Assembly (NCBI GenBank): GCA_025960445.1
Contig: JAICIT010000163.1
Coordinates: forward strand, 1-6,333
From: Bradyrhizobium sp.
Lineage (GTDB): Bacteria; Pseudomonadota; Alphaproteobacteria; Rhizobiales; Xanthobacteraceae
Direction of reading: 5' to 3'
DNA length: 6,333 nt
Under the pieces are notes generated by a model, which did not search any database, was not told the DNA's origin, and saw only the letters and a program-made list of their open reading frames with translations. Position numbers and translations under genes: made by a program. Positions 1-5,457 of this stretch are shown piece by piece (position 1 is the stretch's first letter; each line of letters starts with the position of its first letter).

Positions 1-466
1 CGGTTTCAACGGCGAGCACAGACCCAGCTCGGTTGAGTATCTCCAGCGCGCGGCGTTCCTCATGTATCTCTTGCTCAGCTTCCCTTTGAGCTGTCCGGTC
101 GCGGAGGATTTTGATGAATCCAACGATCTTGGTTCCGTCGCGGATCGGACTGAGTTCTCCAACTGCCCAGAACCGGCTCCCGTCTTTACGCAAACGCCAA
201 CCTTCTTCTCCCCCGCCGCGTCCATGCCTCACGGCATCATCAATTTCGCGGTTTAGCCGAGCCCCTGGTTCTTCTTCACCAAAAATGCGACTGAGAGATT
301 GGCCAAGCATTTCCTCCTCAGTCCAGCCCAAGAGCCTGCTGGCGCCGGTATTCCAACTGGTAACGTTGCCCTGCTGGTCGGTGCTGATGATGGCGGTTTC
401 TGTGGCGCCATTTACGATCTGGTGCCACTGCGAGCCGCTGATTTCAGTTACTCGTGGAACGTTCAT
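1..466 (-). CDS. PAS-domain sensor protein, N-terminal part (probable sensor histidine kinase), cut by left edge
   Basis: The first 155 residues are present and the frame is still open at the window edge. Residues about 13-130 form a PAS domain: WHQIVNGATETAIISTD, then SWNTGASRLLGWTEEEMLG (about 37-55), then the PAS-core end WRLRKDGSRFWA followed by IRDGTKIVGFIKILRDRT (about 109-130). A charged linker helix follows (QREAEQEIHEERRALEILNRAGSVLAVET). In rhizobial proteins this linker typically leads into a GAF domain and a HWE or HisKA-type kinase, but that part is not visible, so the kinase assignment is inferred. There is no signal peptide or membrane segment, so the input module is cytoplasmic. 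The ATG at 466 was chosen because a GGAG motif (472-475) lies 5 nt upstream. The frame stays open back to a stop at 650-652 but has no better start. An EcfG-like promoter lies upstream, suggesting control by the general stress response. Confidence 0.85.
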   Translation of the reverse strand, partial: MNVPRVTEISGSQWHQIVNGATETAIISTDQQGNVTSWNTGASRLLGWTEEEMLGQSLSRIFGEEEPGARLNREIDDAVRHGRGGGEEGWRLRKDGSRFWAVGELSPIRDGTKIVGFIKILRDRTAQREAEQEIHEERRALEILNRAGSVLAVET

Positions 467-782
467 CCGAACTCCGGACGAACAGAAGCCGCTGAACACG
501 TAGTACCGGAGCTCGCAGACGTTCGCATTCGGGCCGGCGCCAATCCCCAAATTTCCATGAGCCCCCCGGTCCCGGTAACGACGCACCTCTGGCCCTATAA
601 CGGGCGGGACGAATTTAGGTTCCGGTGCAGCGCGTTTTTTGTGGCGTAGCTAGCTGAAGGTGGCGGCACGATGTCGCGCGCTTTGATCCCTTAAGCAAAG
701 GGTGGGACAGGGTAGAGCAGGATATGCGCTAGGCCCCGGTCATGCCGCTTTGCAGCGCCAGCCGGCTCGGCGGTTTCGCAGT
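467..782. other. Intergenic region between the PAS sensor and rlpA-like genes
   Basis: This stretch lies upstream of the PAS sensor gene and downstream of the rlpA-like gene, both on the minus strand. It contains the EcfG-like promoter (599-623) and the ribosome binding site of the PAS gene (472-475). No convincing small gene was seen: the plus-strand frames crossing it read as antisense of the PAS gene or low-quality sequence. No clear terminator was found after the rlpA-like gene; the short GCCG/CGGC inverted repeat near 758-770 is too weak and has no T-run. Confidence 0.6.
599..623 (-). promoter_or_regulatory. Candidate EcfG (general stress response) promoter for the PAS sensor gene
   Basis: Read on the minus strand, the sequence has GGAAC (619-623), a 16-base spacer, then CGTT (599-602). 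This is an exact match to the alphaproteobacterial EcfG promoter consensus GGAAC-N16/17-CGTT; the -35 box even extends to GGAACC. It points towards the PAS sensor gene, leaving an untranslated leader of roughly 125 bases. General-stress regulons in this class often include PAS-domain sensor kinases, which fits. Activity is inferred from sequence alone. Confidence 0.6.
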
Positions 783-1313
783 CTAAAGCACCTCAGCACG
801 GACTGGGACCACGCCACGATCCGTAATTCCCAAATCACGCGCAGCCTTGAGTGAAAGGTCAAGCATGCGACCAGCAGCGTTCGGTCCGCGGTCAGTGATG
901 GTAACTATAACCGCCTTGTTAGTCGCAGGGTCAGTCACGCGAACTCTCGTGCCGAAGGGGAGGGTGCGGTGGGCTGCAGTTAGCAAATTCCGATCGAATG
1001 AAGAACCGCCCGCTGTTTTTCCTCGCCGGTACGAATAGAACGAGGCCTTCCCAGTAAAGCTGCGTTTGACCGAGTGAATTTTGGACCGATCTTCCGCTCT
1101 CGCCGAGTTCGCATTGGAAGCTGGCGCCGTCGCCTCCATTCCTGCCGGAGGTTGCGTTTGCGGAAGCGGCTTACTCTGTCTGTTGGGTTCGGCCGCATTT
1201 GCCTTCGGAATGATGGACCATCTCTCTTGAAAGCTCTGCGCTGCCGCGGGGTTCACATATAGCCCCATCCACGCCGAGGTTATTGCAATGGCAATTCCTA
1301 AAACAGGACGCAT
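783..1313 (-). CDS. RlpA-like septal ring lytic transglycosylase / double-psi beta-barrel protein
   Basis: This is a 176-residue exported protein. Residues 1-25 are a Sec signal peptide (hydrophobic core, then NPAAA before Q26). There is no cysteine, so unlike E. coli RlpA it is not a lipoprotein and should be free in the periplasm. Residues about 26-85 are a low-complexity Pro/Ala/Ser linker. The RlpA double-psi beta-barrel spans about 86-176, with GKASFY, GKTAGGSSFD, LTAAHRTLPFGTRVRV (His115) and ITDRGP (Asp141). RlpA enzymes cleave glycan strands lacking stem peptides and help daughter cells separate. In most members the third motif reads GE(x)[FY]; here it is GSSF, so the usual conserved Glu is Ser104, which leaves lytic activity uncertain. 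No SPOR domain is present. The ATG at 1313 has GGAG (1320-1323) 6 nt upstream. The gene appears monocistronic. Confidence 0.88.
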   Translation of the reverse strand: MRPVLGIAIAITSAWMGLYVNPAAAQSFQERWSIIPKANAAEPNRQSKPLPQTQPPAGMEATAPASNANSARAEDRSKIHSVKRSFTGKASFYSYRRGKTAGGSSFDRNLLTAAHRTLPFGTRVRVTDPATNKAVIVTITDRGPNAAGRMLDLSLKAARDLGITDRGVVPVRAEVL

Positions 1314-1348
1314 GATCGTCTCCAGAAGACAGAAAAGAACAAAGCGTT

Positions 1349-1374
1349 AATGCGACAAACTTGGCGGTTGTTCC
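1349..1374 (-). promoter_or_regulatory. Weak EcfG-like promoter candidate for the rlpA-like gene
   Basis: On the minus strand GGAAC (1370-1374) is followed after 17 bases by CATT (1349-1352), one mismatch from the EcfG -10 element CGTT. It lies about 36 bases upstream of the rlpA-like start codon and points towards it, a sensible promoter position. The mismatch falls in the short -10 box, so this is only a candidate, made more interesting by the exact EcfG match before the neighbouring gene. Confidence 0.25.
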
Positions 1375-1512
1375 TGCTCATGGAAGTTCCAGCGGCGGCG
1401 CAATATTTAGACGCACCGCAGCAAGAAACACCTTCGCTGCTGATAACAGATCATCCCGCCCACCCGCACCCTGCCTTCGGGGGACTTCGCTTGGTACTCG
1501 ATTTCGGCGAGT

Positions 1513-1664
1513 TACTCCGGGTCGGTTGGCGCCGCTCGCTCGCACCCTCCACGAACAATGCATTGATGGACAAGCATGGTGGCCGGATCGTCAAGACCAC
1601 CGGGACGGCGTCTTGCTTGAGTTTTTACCGATGCGGTGGAGCTCGGAAGCGCATGGACAAGCTA
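1513..1664 (+). pseudogene. Degraded class III adenylate/guanylate cyclase domain fragment
   Basis: Short pieces of a nucleotidyl cyclase catalytic domain appear in order but in shifting frames. ARTLHEQCID is read at 1538-1567, DKHGGRIVKTTG at 1569-1604, DGVLLEF at 1604-1624, and DAVE at 1630-1641. Together they match the hallmark of bacterial class III cyclases of rhizobial type, where an intact copy would read roughly DKHGGRIVKTTGDG(x)LLEF followed by (x)VDAV. The GG/GAC junction at 1602-1606 is explained by loss of a single base in the TTGDG motif, which carries a metal-binding Asp. At least three frame changes are needed, so the gene is dead. YS and VGA pieces near 1513-1533 may be the domain start. 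The TPR or receptor parts that often accompany these cyclases are not recognisable nearby. What is seen is the fragment; its identity rests on family knowledge. Confidence 0.6.
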
Positions 1665-1693
1665 GGCTCTTAACTGTTGCGAGTGCATGCGCG

Positions 1694-1717
1694 CTGAGGG
1701 TAAGCCATCTTACTCAG
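1694..1717. repeat. Imperfect inverted repeat (hairpin) in the non-coding stretch
   Basis: CTGAG[GG]TAAG and CTTACTCAG form a 9-bp stem with a two-base bulge on the left arm and a four-base loop (CCAT). No T-run follows on either side, so it does not look like an intrinsic terminator. It lies between the cyclase remnant and the end of the LysR gene. Function unknown. Confidence 0.35.
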
Positions 1718-1883
1718 TACTGCGAGCGTACTACAAGAAGTCGGGATTTGGCTTTGGCGTGAATAGCCGCTCGTTGCCATCTCAGCGAGGGCACAACCCG
1801 CAATTAAATCTGATGCGTCGAAAAAAGGACTCCACGATGCAAATCCTACCGTTCGTCTGCGTGATTTCGAAGGGCCGATTTGC

Positions 1884-2783
1884 CTAGGCAGACGTCGAAT
1901 CAGCCCTGACGAAATCAATGAAAGCTTTGAGTGCTGCAGGCATTTGCCGCCGACTAGGATAGTAAAGATAGAAACCTACTGAAGGAGGAGTCCAGTCCTG
2001 TAGCAGGGGAACTAGCCTCTTGCCCTGAATTTCGTCTTGGACTGATGCGAGCGGGATTCGAGCGATGCCTACGCCGTCCACAGCCGCCCGGAGAGCAAGA
2101 TCGCCATCACTTACAATCAAAGAGCCCTTTACGACGACCTCCAAACGTTTTCGCCGTCTCTCGAAAGTCCACGGCGCAATGGCTCCGCTGGCGAAACGGT
2201 GTCGAATGCAATTGTGCGACTGAAGATCCTGCGGAATCTTCGGAACGCCGTGCTTGTCCAGATAGGCTGGTGAGGCAACGAGTGTCGGGCGTGCATCTTC
2301 ACCCAAACGCACCGCAATCATGTCCCGACCGACACGATGACCGGGCCGTATTCCGGCGTCAAAGCGGTCGCGGACAATATCGGTGAGGGCGCTATCGGTA
2401 ATTATCTCCAAGGTGATGGCGGGATATGCGGCTAGGAAGTTTGCGAGTCTCGGTTCGATGATAGATCGTGCCGCTGGCCGGGGGACCGTAAGACGAAGAT
2501 TTCCGCCAGGCTTGTTGCGGAACACATTCATAGATTCGATCGCTTCTTCGAGGCCTTGCAGGGCAGGTCGCAGCTGCGAGAGCAATCGCTCGCCGACCTC
2601 GGTCAACGCGACGCTCCGCGTCGTTCGATTGAGGAGCCTTACTCCGAGCCTCTCCTCCAGCCCACGGATGGTTTCGCTCAAGGCCGAGCGCGAAATCCCG
2701 AGATGAAGTGCTGCTTTCGCAAAACTCGCCCGTTCGGCGACAGCAACGAATGCCGACATTTCCGCTAGGCCCAACTTCCGCAC
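1884..2783 (-). CDS. LysR-family transcriptional regulator
   Basis: This 299-residue protein has the usual length and layout of the LysR family. An N-terminal winged helix-turn-helix (about 5-65) includes AFVAVAERASFAKAALHLGI and SRSALSETIRGLEERLGVRL, then NRTTRSVALTEVGERLL. A linker helix (about 66-90) leads to a type 2 periplasmic-binding-like effector domain (about 93-295). It is expected to bind DNA as a tetramer and respond to a small molecule that cannot be predicted. The GTG at 2783 was chosen because it puts the first conserved Phe at residue 12, as in relatives that start near here, and a GGAG (2794-2797) lies 10 nt upstream. An in-frame GTG at 2825 would add 14 residues but has no ribosome binding site and an atypical sequence. 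The gene diverges from the cytochrome b561 cluster, whose control it may exert. Confidence 0.9.
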   Translation of the reverse strand: MRKLGLAEMSAFVAVAERASFAKAALHLGISRSALSETIRGLEERLGVRLLNRTTRSVALTEVGERLLSQLRPALQGLEEAIESMNVFRNKPGGNLRLTVPRPAARSIIEPRLANFLAAYPAITLEIITDSALTDIVRDRFDAGIRPGHRVGRDMIAVRLGEDARPTLVASPAYLDKHGVPKIPQDLQSHNCIRHRFASGAIAPWTFERRRKRLEVVVKGSLIVSDGDLALRAAVDGVGIARIPLASVQDEIQGKRLVPLLQDWTPPSVGFYLYYPSRRQMPAALKAFIDFVRADSTSA

Positions 2784-3263
2784 TTTCCGGAAACTCCGAC
2801 TGATGTTTTGTCGACAATAGCGCACAGCAGGAATGAATTCTGGTCTAAGTTCTGCTCACCGACGTGACGCTCTAAGCGGGATTATCGCCTGCAATGGCCG
2901 ACTGCCTTAAGCCGGTCCATTCGCCGCACCAACGCTCCAGATTCCCTTCGATACATCCTTCGATTTGTTACGTTGGCGGCAATAAATTTGAGCGGTTTTC
3001 AGGGGGCGCATTCGGCGATCCCGCGCTTGATTTGTCCATGCCTGATCAGCCGCGTCGTTTTGCGCCTATAGCTGTGACTTAGCTTGCTGAAATCGCCTCG
3101 GGCCAAATCTGCTGGCAGACGCCAAACGTAGACGGGTGTTTCGGTTGCTCCTCCCTGGCTATTGTTCGGAAAACCCGACCACGTCATGCGGATGGTGTTG
3201 GATTGTCGAAAAAATTTAAAACTTTAAATTGACGTCGCAGGATGAAAACAAGCGAGGACAGTC
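2784..3263. other. Divergent intergenic region between LysR gene and cytochrome b561 cluster
   Basis: About 480 bases separate the two divergent start codons, more than such pairs usually need. The right end carries the palindrome and likely promoter of the plus-strand cluster (3199-3230). The middle has 62-residue frames on both strands (2894-3082 plus, 2999-3187 minus) that match no family I recognise and lack ribosome binding sites, so neither is called. No hairpin terminator, RNA gene or mobile-element end was seen. Decayed coding sequence in the middle cannot be excluded. Confidence 0.5.
3199..3230 (+). promoter_or_regulatory. AT-rich 18-bp palindrome and putative promoter of the cytochrome b561 cluster
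   Basis: AATTTAAA (3213-3220), a two-base AC centre, and TTTAAATT (3223-3230) make a perfect 8+2+8 inverted repeat, conspicuous in GC-rich surroundings. It ends 33 bases before the b561 start codon. A T-N11-A arrangement (for example T3215 and A3227) is compatible with a LysR-type box. A possible -35 TTGGAT (3199-3204) and -10 CTTTAA (3222-3227) with 17-base spacing would overlap the palindrome, so a bound regulator could affect polymerase directly. Binding by the adjacent LysR protein is inferred. Confidence 0.5.
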
Positions 3264-3854
3264 GTGAACATGGTCACGCGTTACCATCCGATCCTGGTCG
3301 TACTGCACTGGATTTTGGCATTCCTGATCATCGCCGCGCTATCCTTGGGCGCAGTTGTCATGGTCAAAATACCGAATACCGATCCCATGAAGTTTGAGGC
3401 CCTGCGCAGCCATATGCTTGGCGGCATGGCAATCGTCTTCCTGATGGTAATCCGGCTCATTATTCGCTCACGAACTCAGCATCCGCCAGCTGCATCCACC
3501 GGCAGCTCTGGCTTGGACCGGTTGGCAACGATCTCGCACCGCGTGCTCTACATCGCGGTTTTCGGCATGGGTGTCAGTGGGCTGATCATGGCGTTGCAGA
3601 CGGACCTCCCGCATATCCTTTTCGTGGGCGGAAACTTACCTCCGGATTTTTGGCTCTACCCGATCAGGAGTGTGCACTACGTATTCTCCCGTTTACTGTT
3701 GGTTTCGATCGCACTGCATATCGCGGGAGCGATGTATCATGCCGTCGTCCTTAGAGATGGTTTGCTTAAACGAATGTTTTTCGGGCGGCGGATGGTGCGT
3801 AATTCGGCTTCCGAAGTAGCTCCTAAGTCATCGCTTCAGGAGAGTGCACCATGA
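3264..3854 (+). CDS. Cytochrome b561 (CybB-type, di-heme membrane cytochrome)
   Basis: This 196-residue integral membrane protein matches bacterial cytochrome b561. Four membrane segments lie at about 10-34, 49-68, 93-111 and 137-160. The expected heme-b ligands are visible: His15 (in LHW, helix 1), His50 (start of helix 2), His138 and His152 (helix 4), matching the spacing of E. coli CybB; His92 and His159 are extra conserved-looking histidines. CybB is known to move electrons between superoxide and membrane quinone; other members act as electron carriers for partner oxidoreductases. Here the electron source is unknown, although a flavoprotein lies in the same cluster. A polar tail (about 165-196) follows the last helix. 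The GTG at 3264 was chosen because GAGG (3254-3257) lies 6 nt upstream; the ATG at 3270 would be too far from it. The stop overlaps the next gene by ATGA, implying translational coupling. Confidence 0.9.
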   Translation: MNMVTRYHPILVVLHWILAFLIIAALSLGAVVMVKIPNTDPMKFEALRSHMLGGMAIVFLMVIRLIIRSRTQHPPAASTGSSGLDRLATISHRVLYIAVFGMGVSGLIMALQTDLPHILFVGGNLPPDFWLYPIRSVHYVFSRLLLVSIALHIAGAMYHAVVLRDGLLKRMFFGRRMVRNSASEVAPKSSLQESAP

Positions 3855-4399
3855 CAAAGCTGATGCACGCGCAAGCAGCGGCCCAGTTGATGAGCTTGAT
3901 AACGTTCGCGGCGATCGCAAAGTGGTATGTTGTACCGTGGCTTGAGAAGGGATCGCGTGTCGAGGCGCTCGCCGCGCTTCTTTGGGTGCATGTCTTTCGG
4001 TACGTCGCCTTACAAGTCTTTTCTGCTCAGCAAAACGGATTTCCGATTTCGGATCCTGCGGCCGCGGAGATCGTCTGGGGTGACGTAGCTGGTGCCGTTT
4101 TGGCTTTTATGACGATTGCGCTTCTCAGGCTGCGATCGCGAGTCGCGATTCCGCTAGCTTGGCTGCTTGCGGCCGAGACGGCCTACGACACTGTCAGCAA
4201 CATTCACAGTGGTATTCAGGAGCATCTGATGGGGGCAGCGAGTGGCGTGACATGGATGATCCTGGTCTTCTTCGTGCCCGCGGTGGTCGTGAGTAGTGTC
4301 CTTCTCGTATGGCAGCTTTATTCCAGGAGAGAGAGCCTCGACTCCGATCAGCCGATCCCCAGGGGAGAGGCCTCGATCGGTTCGGGTGTCGCGTTTTAG
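3851..4399 (+). CDS. Multi-pass membrane protein of unknown function, coupled to cytochrome b561
   Basis: I do not recognise a named family for this 182-residue protein, though similar hypothetical proteins probably occur in rhizobia. Four to five hydrophobic segments are visible at about 8-29, 36-58, 78-93, 97-117 and 131-157. Polar residues within or next to the membrane stand out: WVHVFRYVALQVFSAQQNGF (44-63, with His47 and Arg50), WGD (76-78), ETAYD (109-113) and HSGIQEH (119-125). The tail after 158 is hydrophilic and probably disordered. The ATG overlaps the b561 stop (ATGA), and GGAG (3839-3842) lies 8 nt upstream, so the two proteins are probably made together. Buried histidines beside a cytochrome would fit a partner subunit or quinone-site protein, but that is inference; no heme-binding pattern like that of b561 is evident. 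Confidence 0.8.
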   Translation: MTKLMHAQAAAQLMSLITFAAIAKWYVVPWLEKGSRVEALAALLWVHVFRYVALQVFSAQQNGFPISDPAAAEIVWGDVAGAVLAFMTIALLRLRSRVAIPLAWLLAAETAYDTVSNIHSGIQEHLMGAASGVTWMILVFFVPAVVVSSVLLVWQLYSRRESLDSDQPIPRGEASIGSGVAF

Positions 4400-4446
4400 A
4401 GATCTCAAAATTTGTCGCGGGCCACAGCTAGAATGGAAGTCGCCAG

Positions 4447-4821
4447 ATGAACCTCAAGCAGACTCGGCTAGTCACCGAAGACGTGCAACGGCTTACCGCT
4501 TTTTACGAGAGATTGACCGGTGCGACGGCAGAGGTCATCAGCTCCTCCTATGTGGAGTTTCAGCACAGCCCGTGCGCCGGGCTAGCAATCGCGAGCAAGG
4601 ATATCGCCCGCACCTATGGCGAGAGCACGCTGGGATCTTCTTCCAACGGATCGCTCGTTCTTGATTTCGAGGTACGCGACGTGGACACCCACTATGCCCG
4701 GTTGAAGGAGTATGTGGTCGCCTGGGTGCAATTGCCGAAGAAGCTGCCTTGGGGCAATCGAGCAATGCTATTCCGCGATCCCGACGGCAATCTAGTCAAT
4801 ATGTTCAGTGTGAAGCCCTGA
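4447..4821 (+). CDS. VOC-superfamily (glyoxalase/bleomycin-resistance fold) protein
   Basis: This 124-residue cytoplasmic protein has the paired beta-alpha-beta-beta-beta layout of the vicinal oxygen chelate fold. The first half contains LVTEDVQRLTAFYERLTGA (8-26), and the second contains LDFEVRDVDTHYARLKE (72-88) followed by MLFRDPDGNLVNMF (107-120). Members include glyoxalase I, extradiol dioxygenases and drug-binding proteins. The Glu that usually follows DPDGN(x)[IV] as a metal ligand is Asn118 here, and no His occupies the first-strand ligand position (Gln5 or Thr6 instead). The protein therefore probably binds a small molecule rather than acting as a metal enzyme. The ATG has GGAAG 7 nt upstream. 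It follows the previous gene by 47 bases in the same direction, consistent with one operon. Substrate unknown. Confidence 0.87.
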   Translation: MNLKQTRLVTEDVQRLTAFYERLTGATAEVISSSYVEFQHSPCAGLAIASKDIARTYGESTLGSSSNGSLVLDFEVRDVDTHYARLKEYVVAWVQLPKKLPWGNRAMLFRDPDGNLVNMFSVKP

Positions 4822-4976
4822 TGTCGTCCCACCTACTTTGTGCCTCAAGGTTGGTTGTAGATTTGCGCCGAGGATCTCGCGTTTCCGCCACTCGGATGCT
4901 CAGGACGGCGAAATCACAAAGCGGATCAGGCGATTGGGCGTGCTGCCGGTTAGCTCGGCACGACCCTCACTGGGCT

Positions 4977-4981
4977 GGGAG
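4977..4981 (+). promoter_or_regulatory. Ribosome binding site deciding the DUF4345-like start
   Basis: GGGAG lies 6 nt before the ATG at 4988. It is the reason for preferring that start over an upstream TTG at 4838 in the same frame. The 166 bases between the VOC gene and this start otherwise hold nothing recognisable. Confidence 0.7.
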
Positions 4982-4987
4982 CGCCGG

Positions 4988-5413
4988 ATGAGCGGGTTCT
5001 GGAAATTCTCACCGTGGTTGAGCCGATTGATTATTCTGGCGGTCATCGCGCTGTTCGCGATGATCAGCTTGAAATTTGTGTTTGATCCGCAACGCGCCGC
5101 GGCCGACTCTGGCATCGCGATTTCTCCGGGGCTCGGCTTTACCAATACCCGCGCAGGGTTCGGCGGTTTTCCATTGGGCTTCGCCTTTATTCTGGCGTTC
5201 TGTCTGTTCTCAAGCCAAAGGCTTTTGCCGGCTTTAGCCTTCATAGCGACGGTCGCCGGCGTAATCCTAATGGTGAGGCTTTTTGGAGCCGTCCAGGACG
5301 GTACCCTGGGCCCGAGCGCGCACATTCTCATTCCGGAGACCGTGCTGTTCGTCGTGTCATTTCTCGGAGCGCTGATGGAAAGTCGCCGGCGCAAATTCCT
5401 GAAGGGCTCGTGA
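4988..5413 (+). CDS. DUF4345-like four-helix membrane protein
   Basis: This 141-residue protein has four hydrophobic segments at about 12-31, 60-76, 79-97 and 113-131. Between the first two lies the most family-like stretch: KFVFDPQRAAADSGIAIS, then GLGFTNTRAGFGGFPLGF (48-65). The layout and the RAGFGG motif resemble DUF4345 proteins, small membrane proteins of unknown function; the assignment is from memory of the family pattern. A longer reading frame begins with TTG at 4838, but the first 50 codons are hydrophilic, lack a ribosome binding site and do not look conserved. The ATG at 4988 has GGGAG (4977-4981) 6 nt upstream and starts just before the first helix. The stop (5411-5413) overlaps an ATG at 5413 in the flavoprotein frame. 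A basic tail (SRRRKFLKG) suggests a cytoplasmic C-terminus. Confidence 0.8.
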   Translation: MSGFWKFSPWLSRLIILAVIALFAMISLKFVFDPQRAAADSGIAISPGLGFTNTRAGFGGFPLGFAFILAFCLFSSQRLLPALAFIATVAGVILMVRLFGAVQDGTLGPSAHILIPETVLFVVSFLGALMESRRRKFLKGS

Positions 5414-5447
5414 TGGACTATGGCAACTCTGGAGGGTTGTGGGGCGA

Positions 5448-5452
5448 GGGAG
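5448..5452 (+). promoter_or_regulatory. Ribosome binding site deciding the flavoprotein start
   Basis: GGGAG (within GAGGGAG, 5446-5452) lies 5 nt before the ATG at 5458, a near-ideal arrangement. The competing in-frame ATG at 5413 has only AAGGG about 6 nt upstream, but its TGATG overlap with the preceding stop could allow coupled translation. Confidence 0.65.
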
Positions 5453-5457
5453 TGCGC

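Larger units (their letters stand above)
1314..1883. other. Gene-poor stretch between rlpA-like and LysR genes
   Basis: This stretch holds the rlpA-like gene's promoter region at its left end, the cyclase remnant (1513-1664) and a hairpin (1694-1717). The open frames crossing it (107, 133 and 66 residues on plus; 61 and 82 on minus) have no family signature apart from the cyclase pieces. A 16-codon plus-strand frame at 1837-1887 has a fair ribosome binding site (AAAGGA, 7 nt upstream) and reads MQILPFVCVISKGRFA, overlapping the LysR 3' end. It could be the stump of a lost gene or chance, and is not called as a gene. Confidence 0.5.

Noticed and set aside
111..503. Plus-strand frame of 130 residues
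   Set aside because: It is antisense to the PAS domain, whose minus-strand translation is clearly conserved.
1854..1894. CGTCTGC/GCAGACG inverted repeat spanning the LysR stop codon, considered as a terminator
   Set aside because: The stem is 7 bp with a 27-base loop and has no T-run in either direction.
2392..2817. 141-residue minus-strand frame overlapping the LysR gene
   Set aside because: It is an out-of-frame shadow of the LysR coding sequence, which has a full HTH and effector domain.
2999..3187. 62-residue minus-strand frame in the LysR-b561 gap
   Set aside because: The composition looks mildly protein-like, but there is no ribosome binding site before the ATG, no family match, and it would fill a regulatory gap.
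4838..4987. 50-residue N-terminal extension of the DUF4345-like protein from a TTG codon
   Set aside because: There is no ribosome binding site, the extension is hydrophilic and non-family-like, and a much better ATG with GGGAG lies at 4988.
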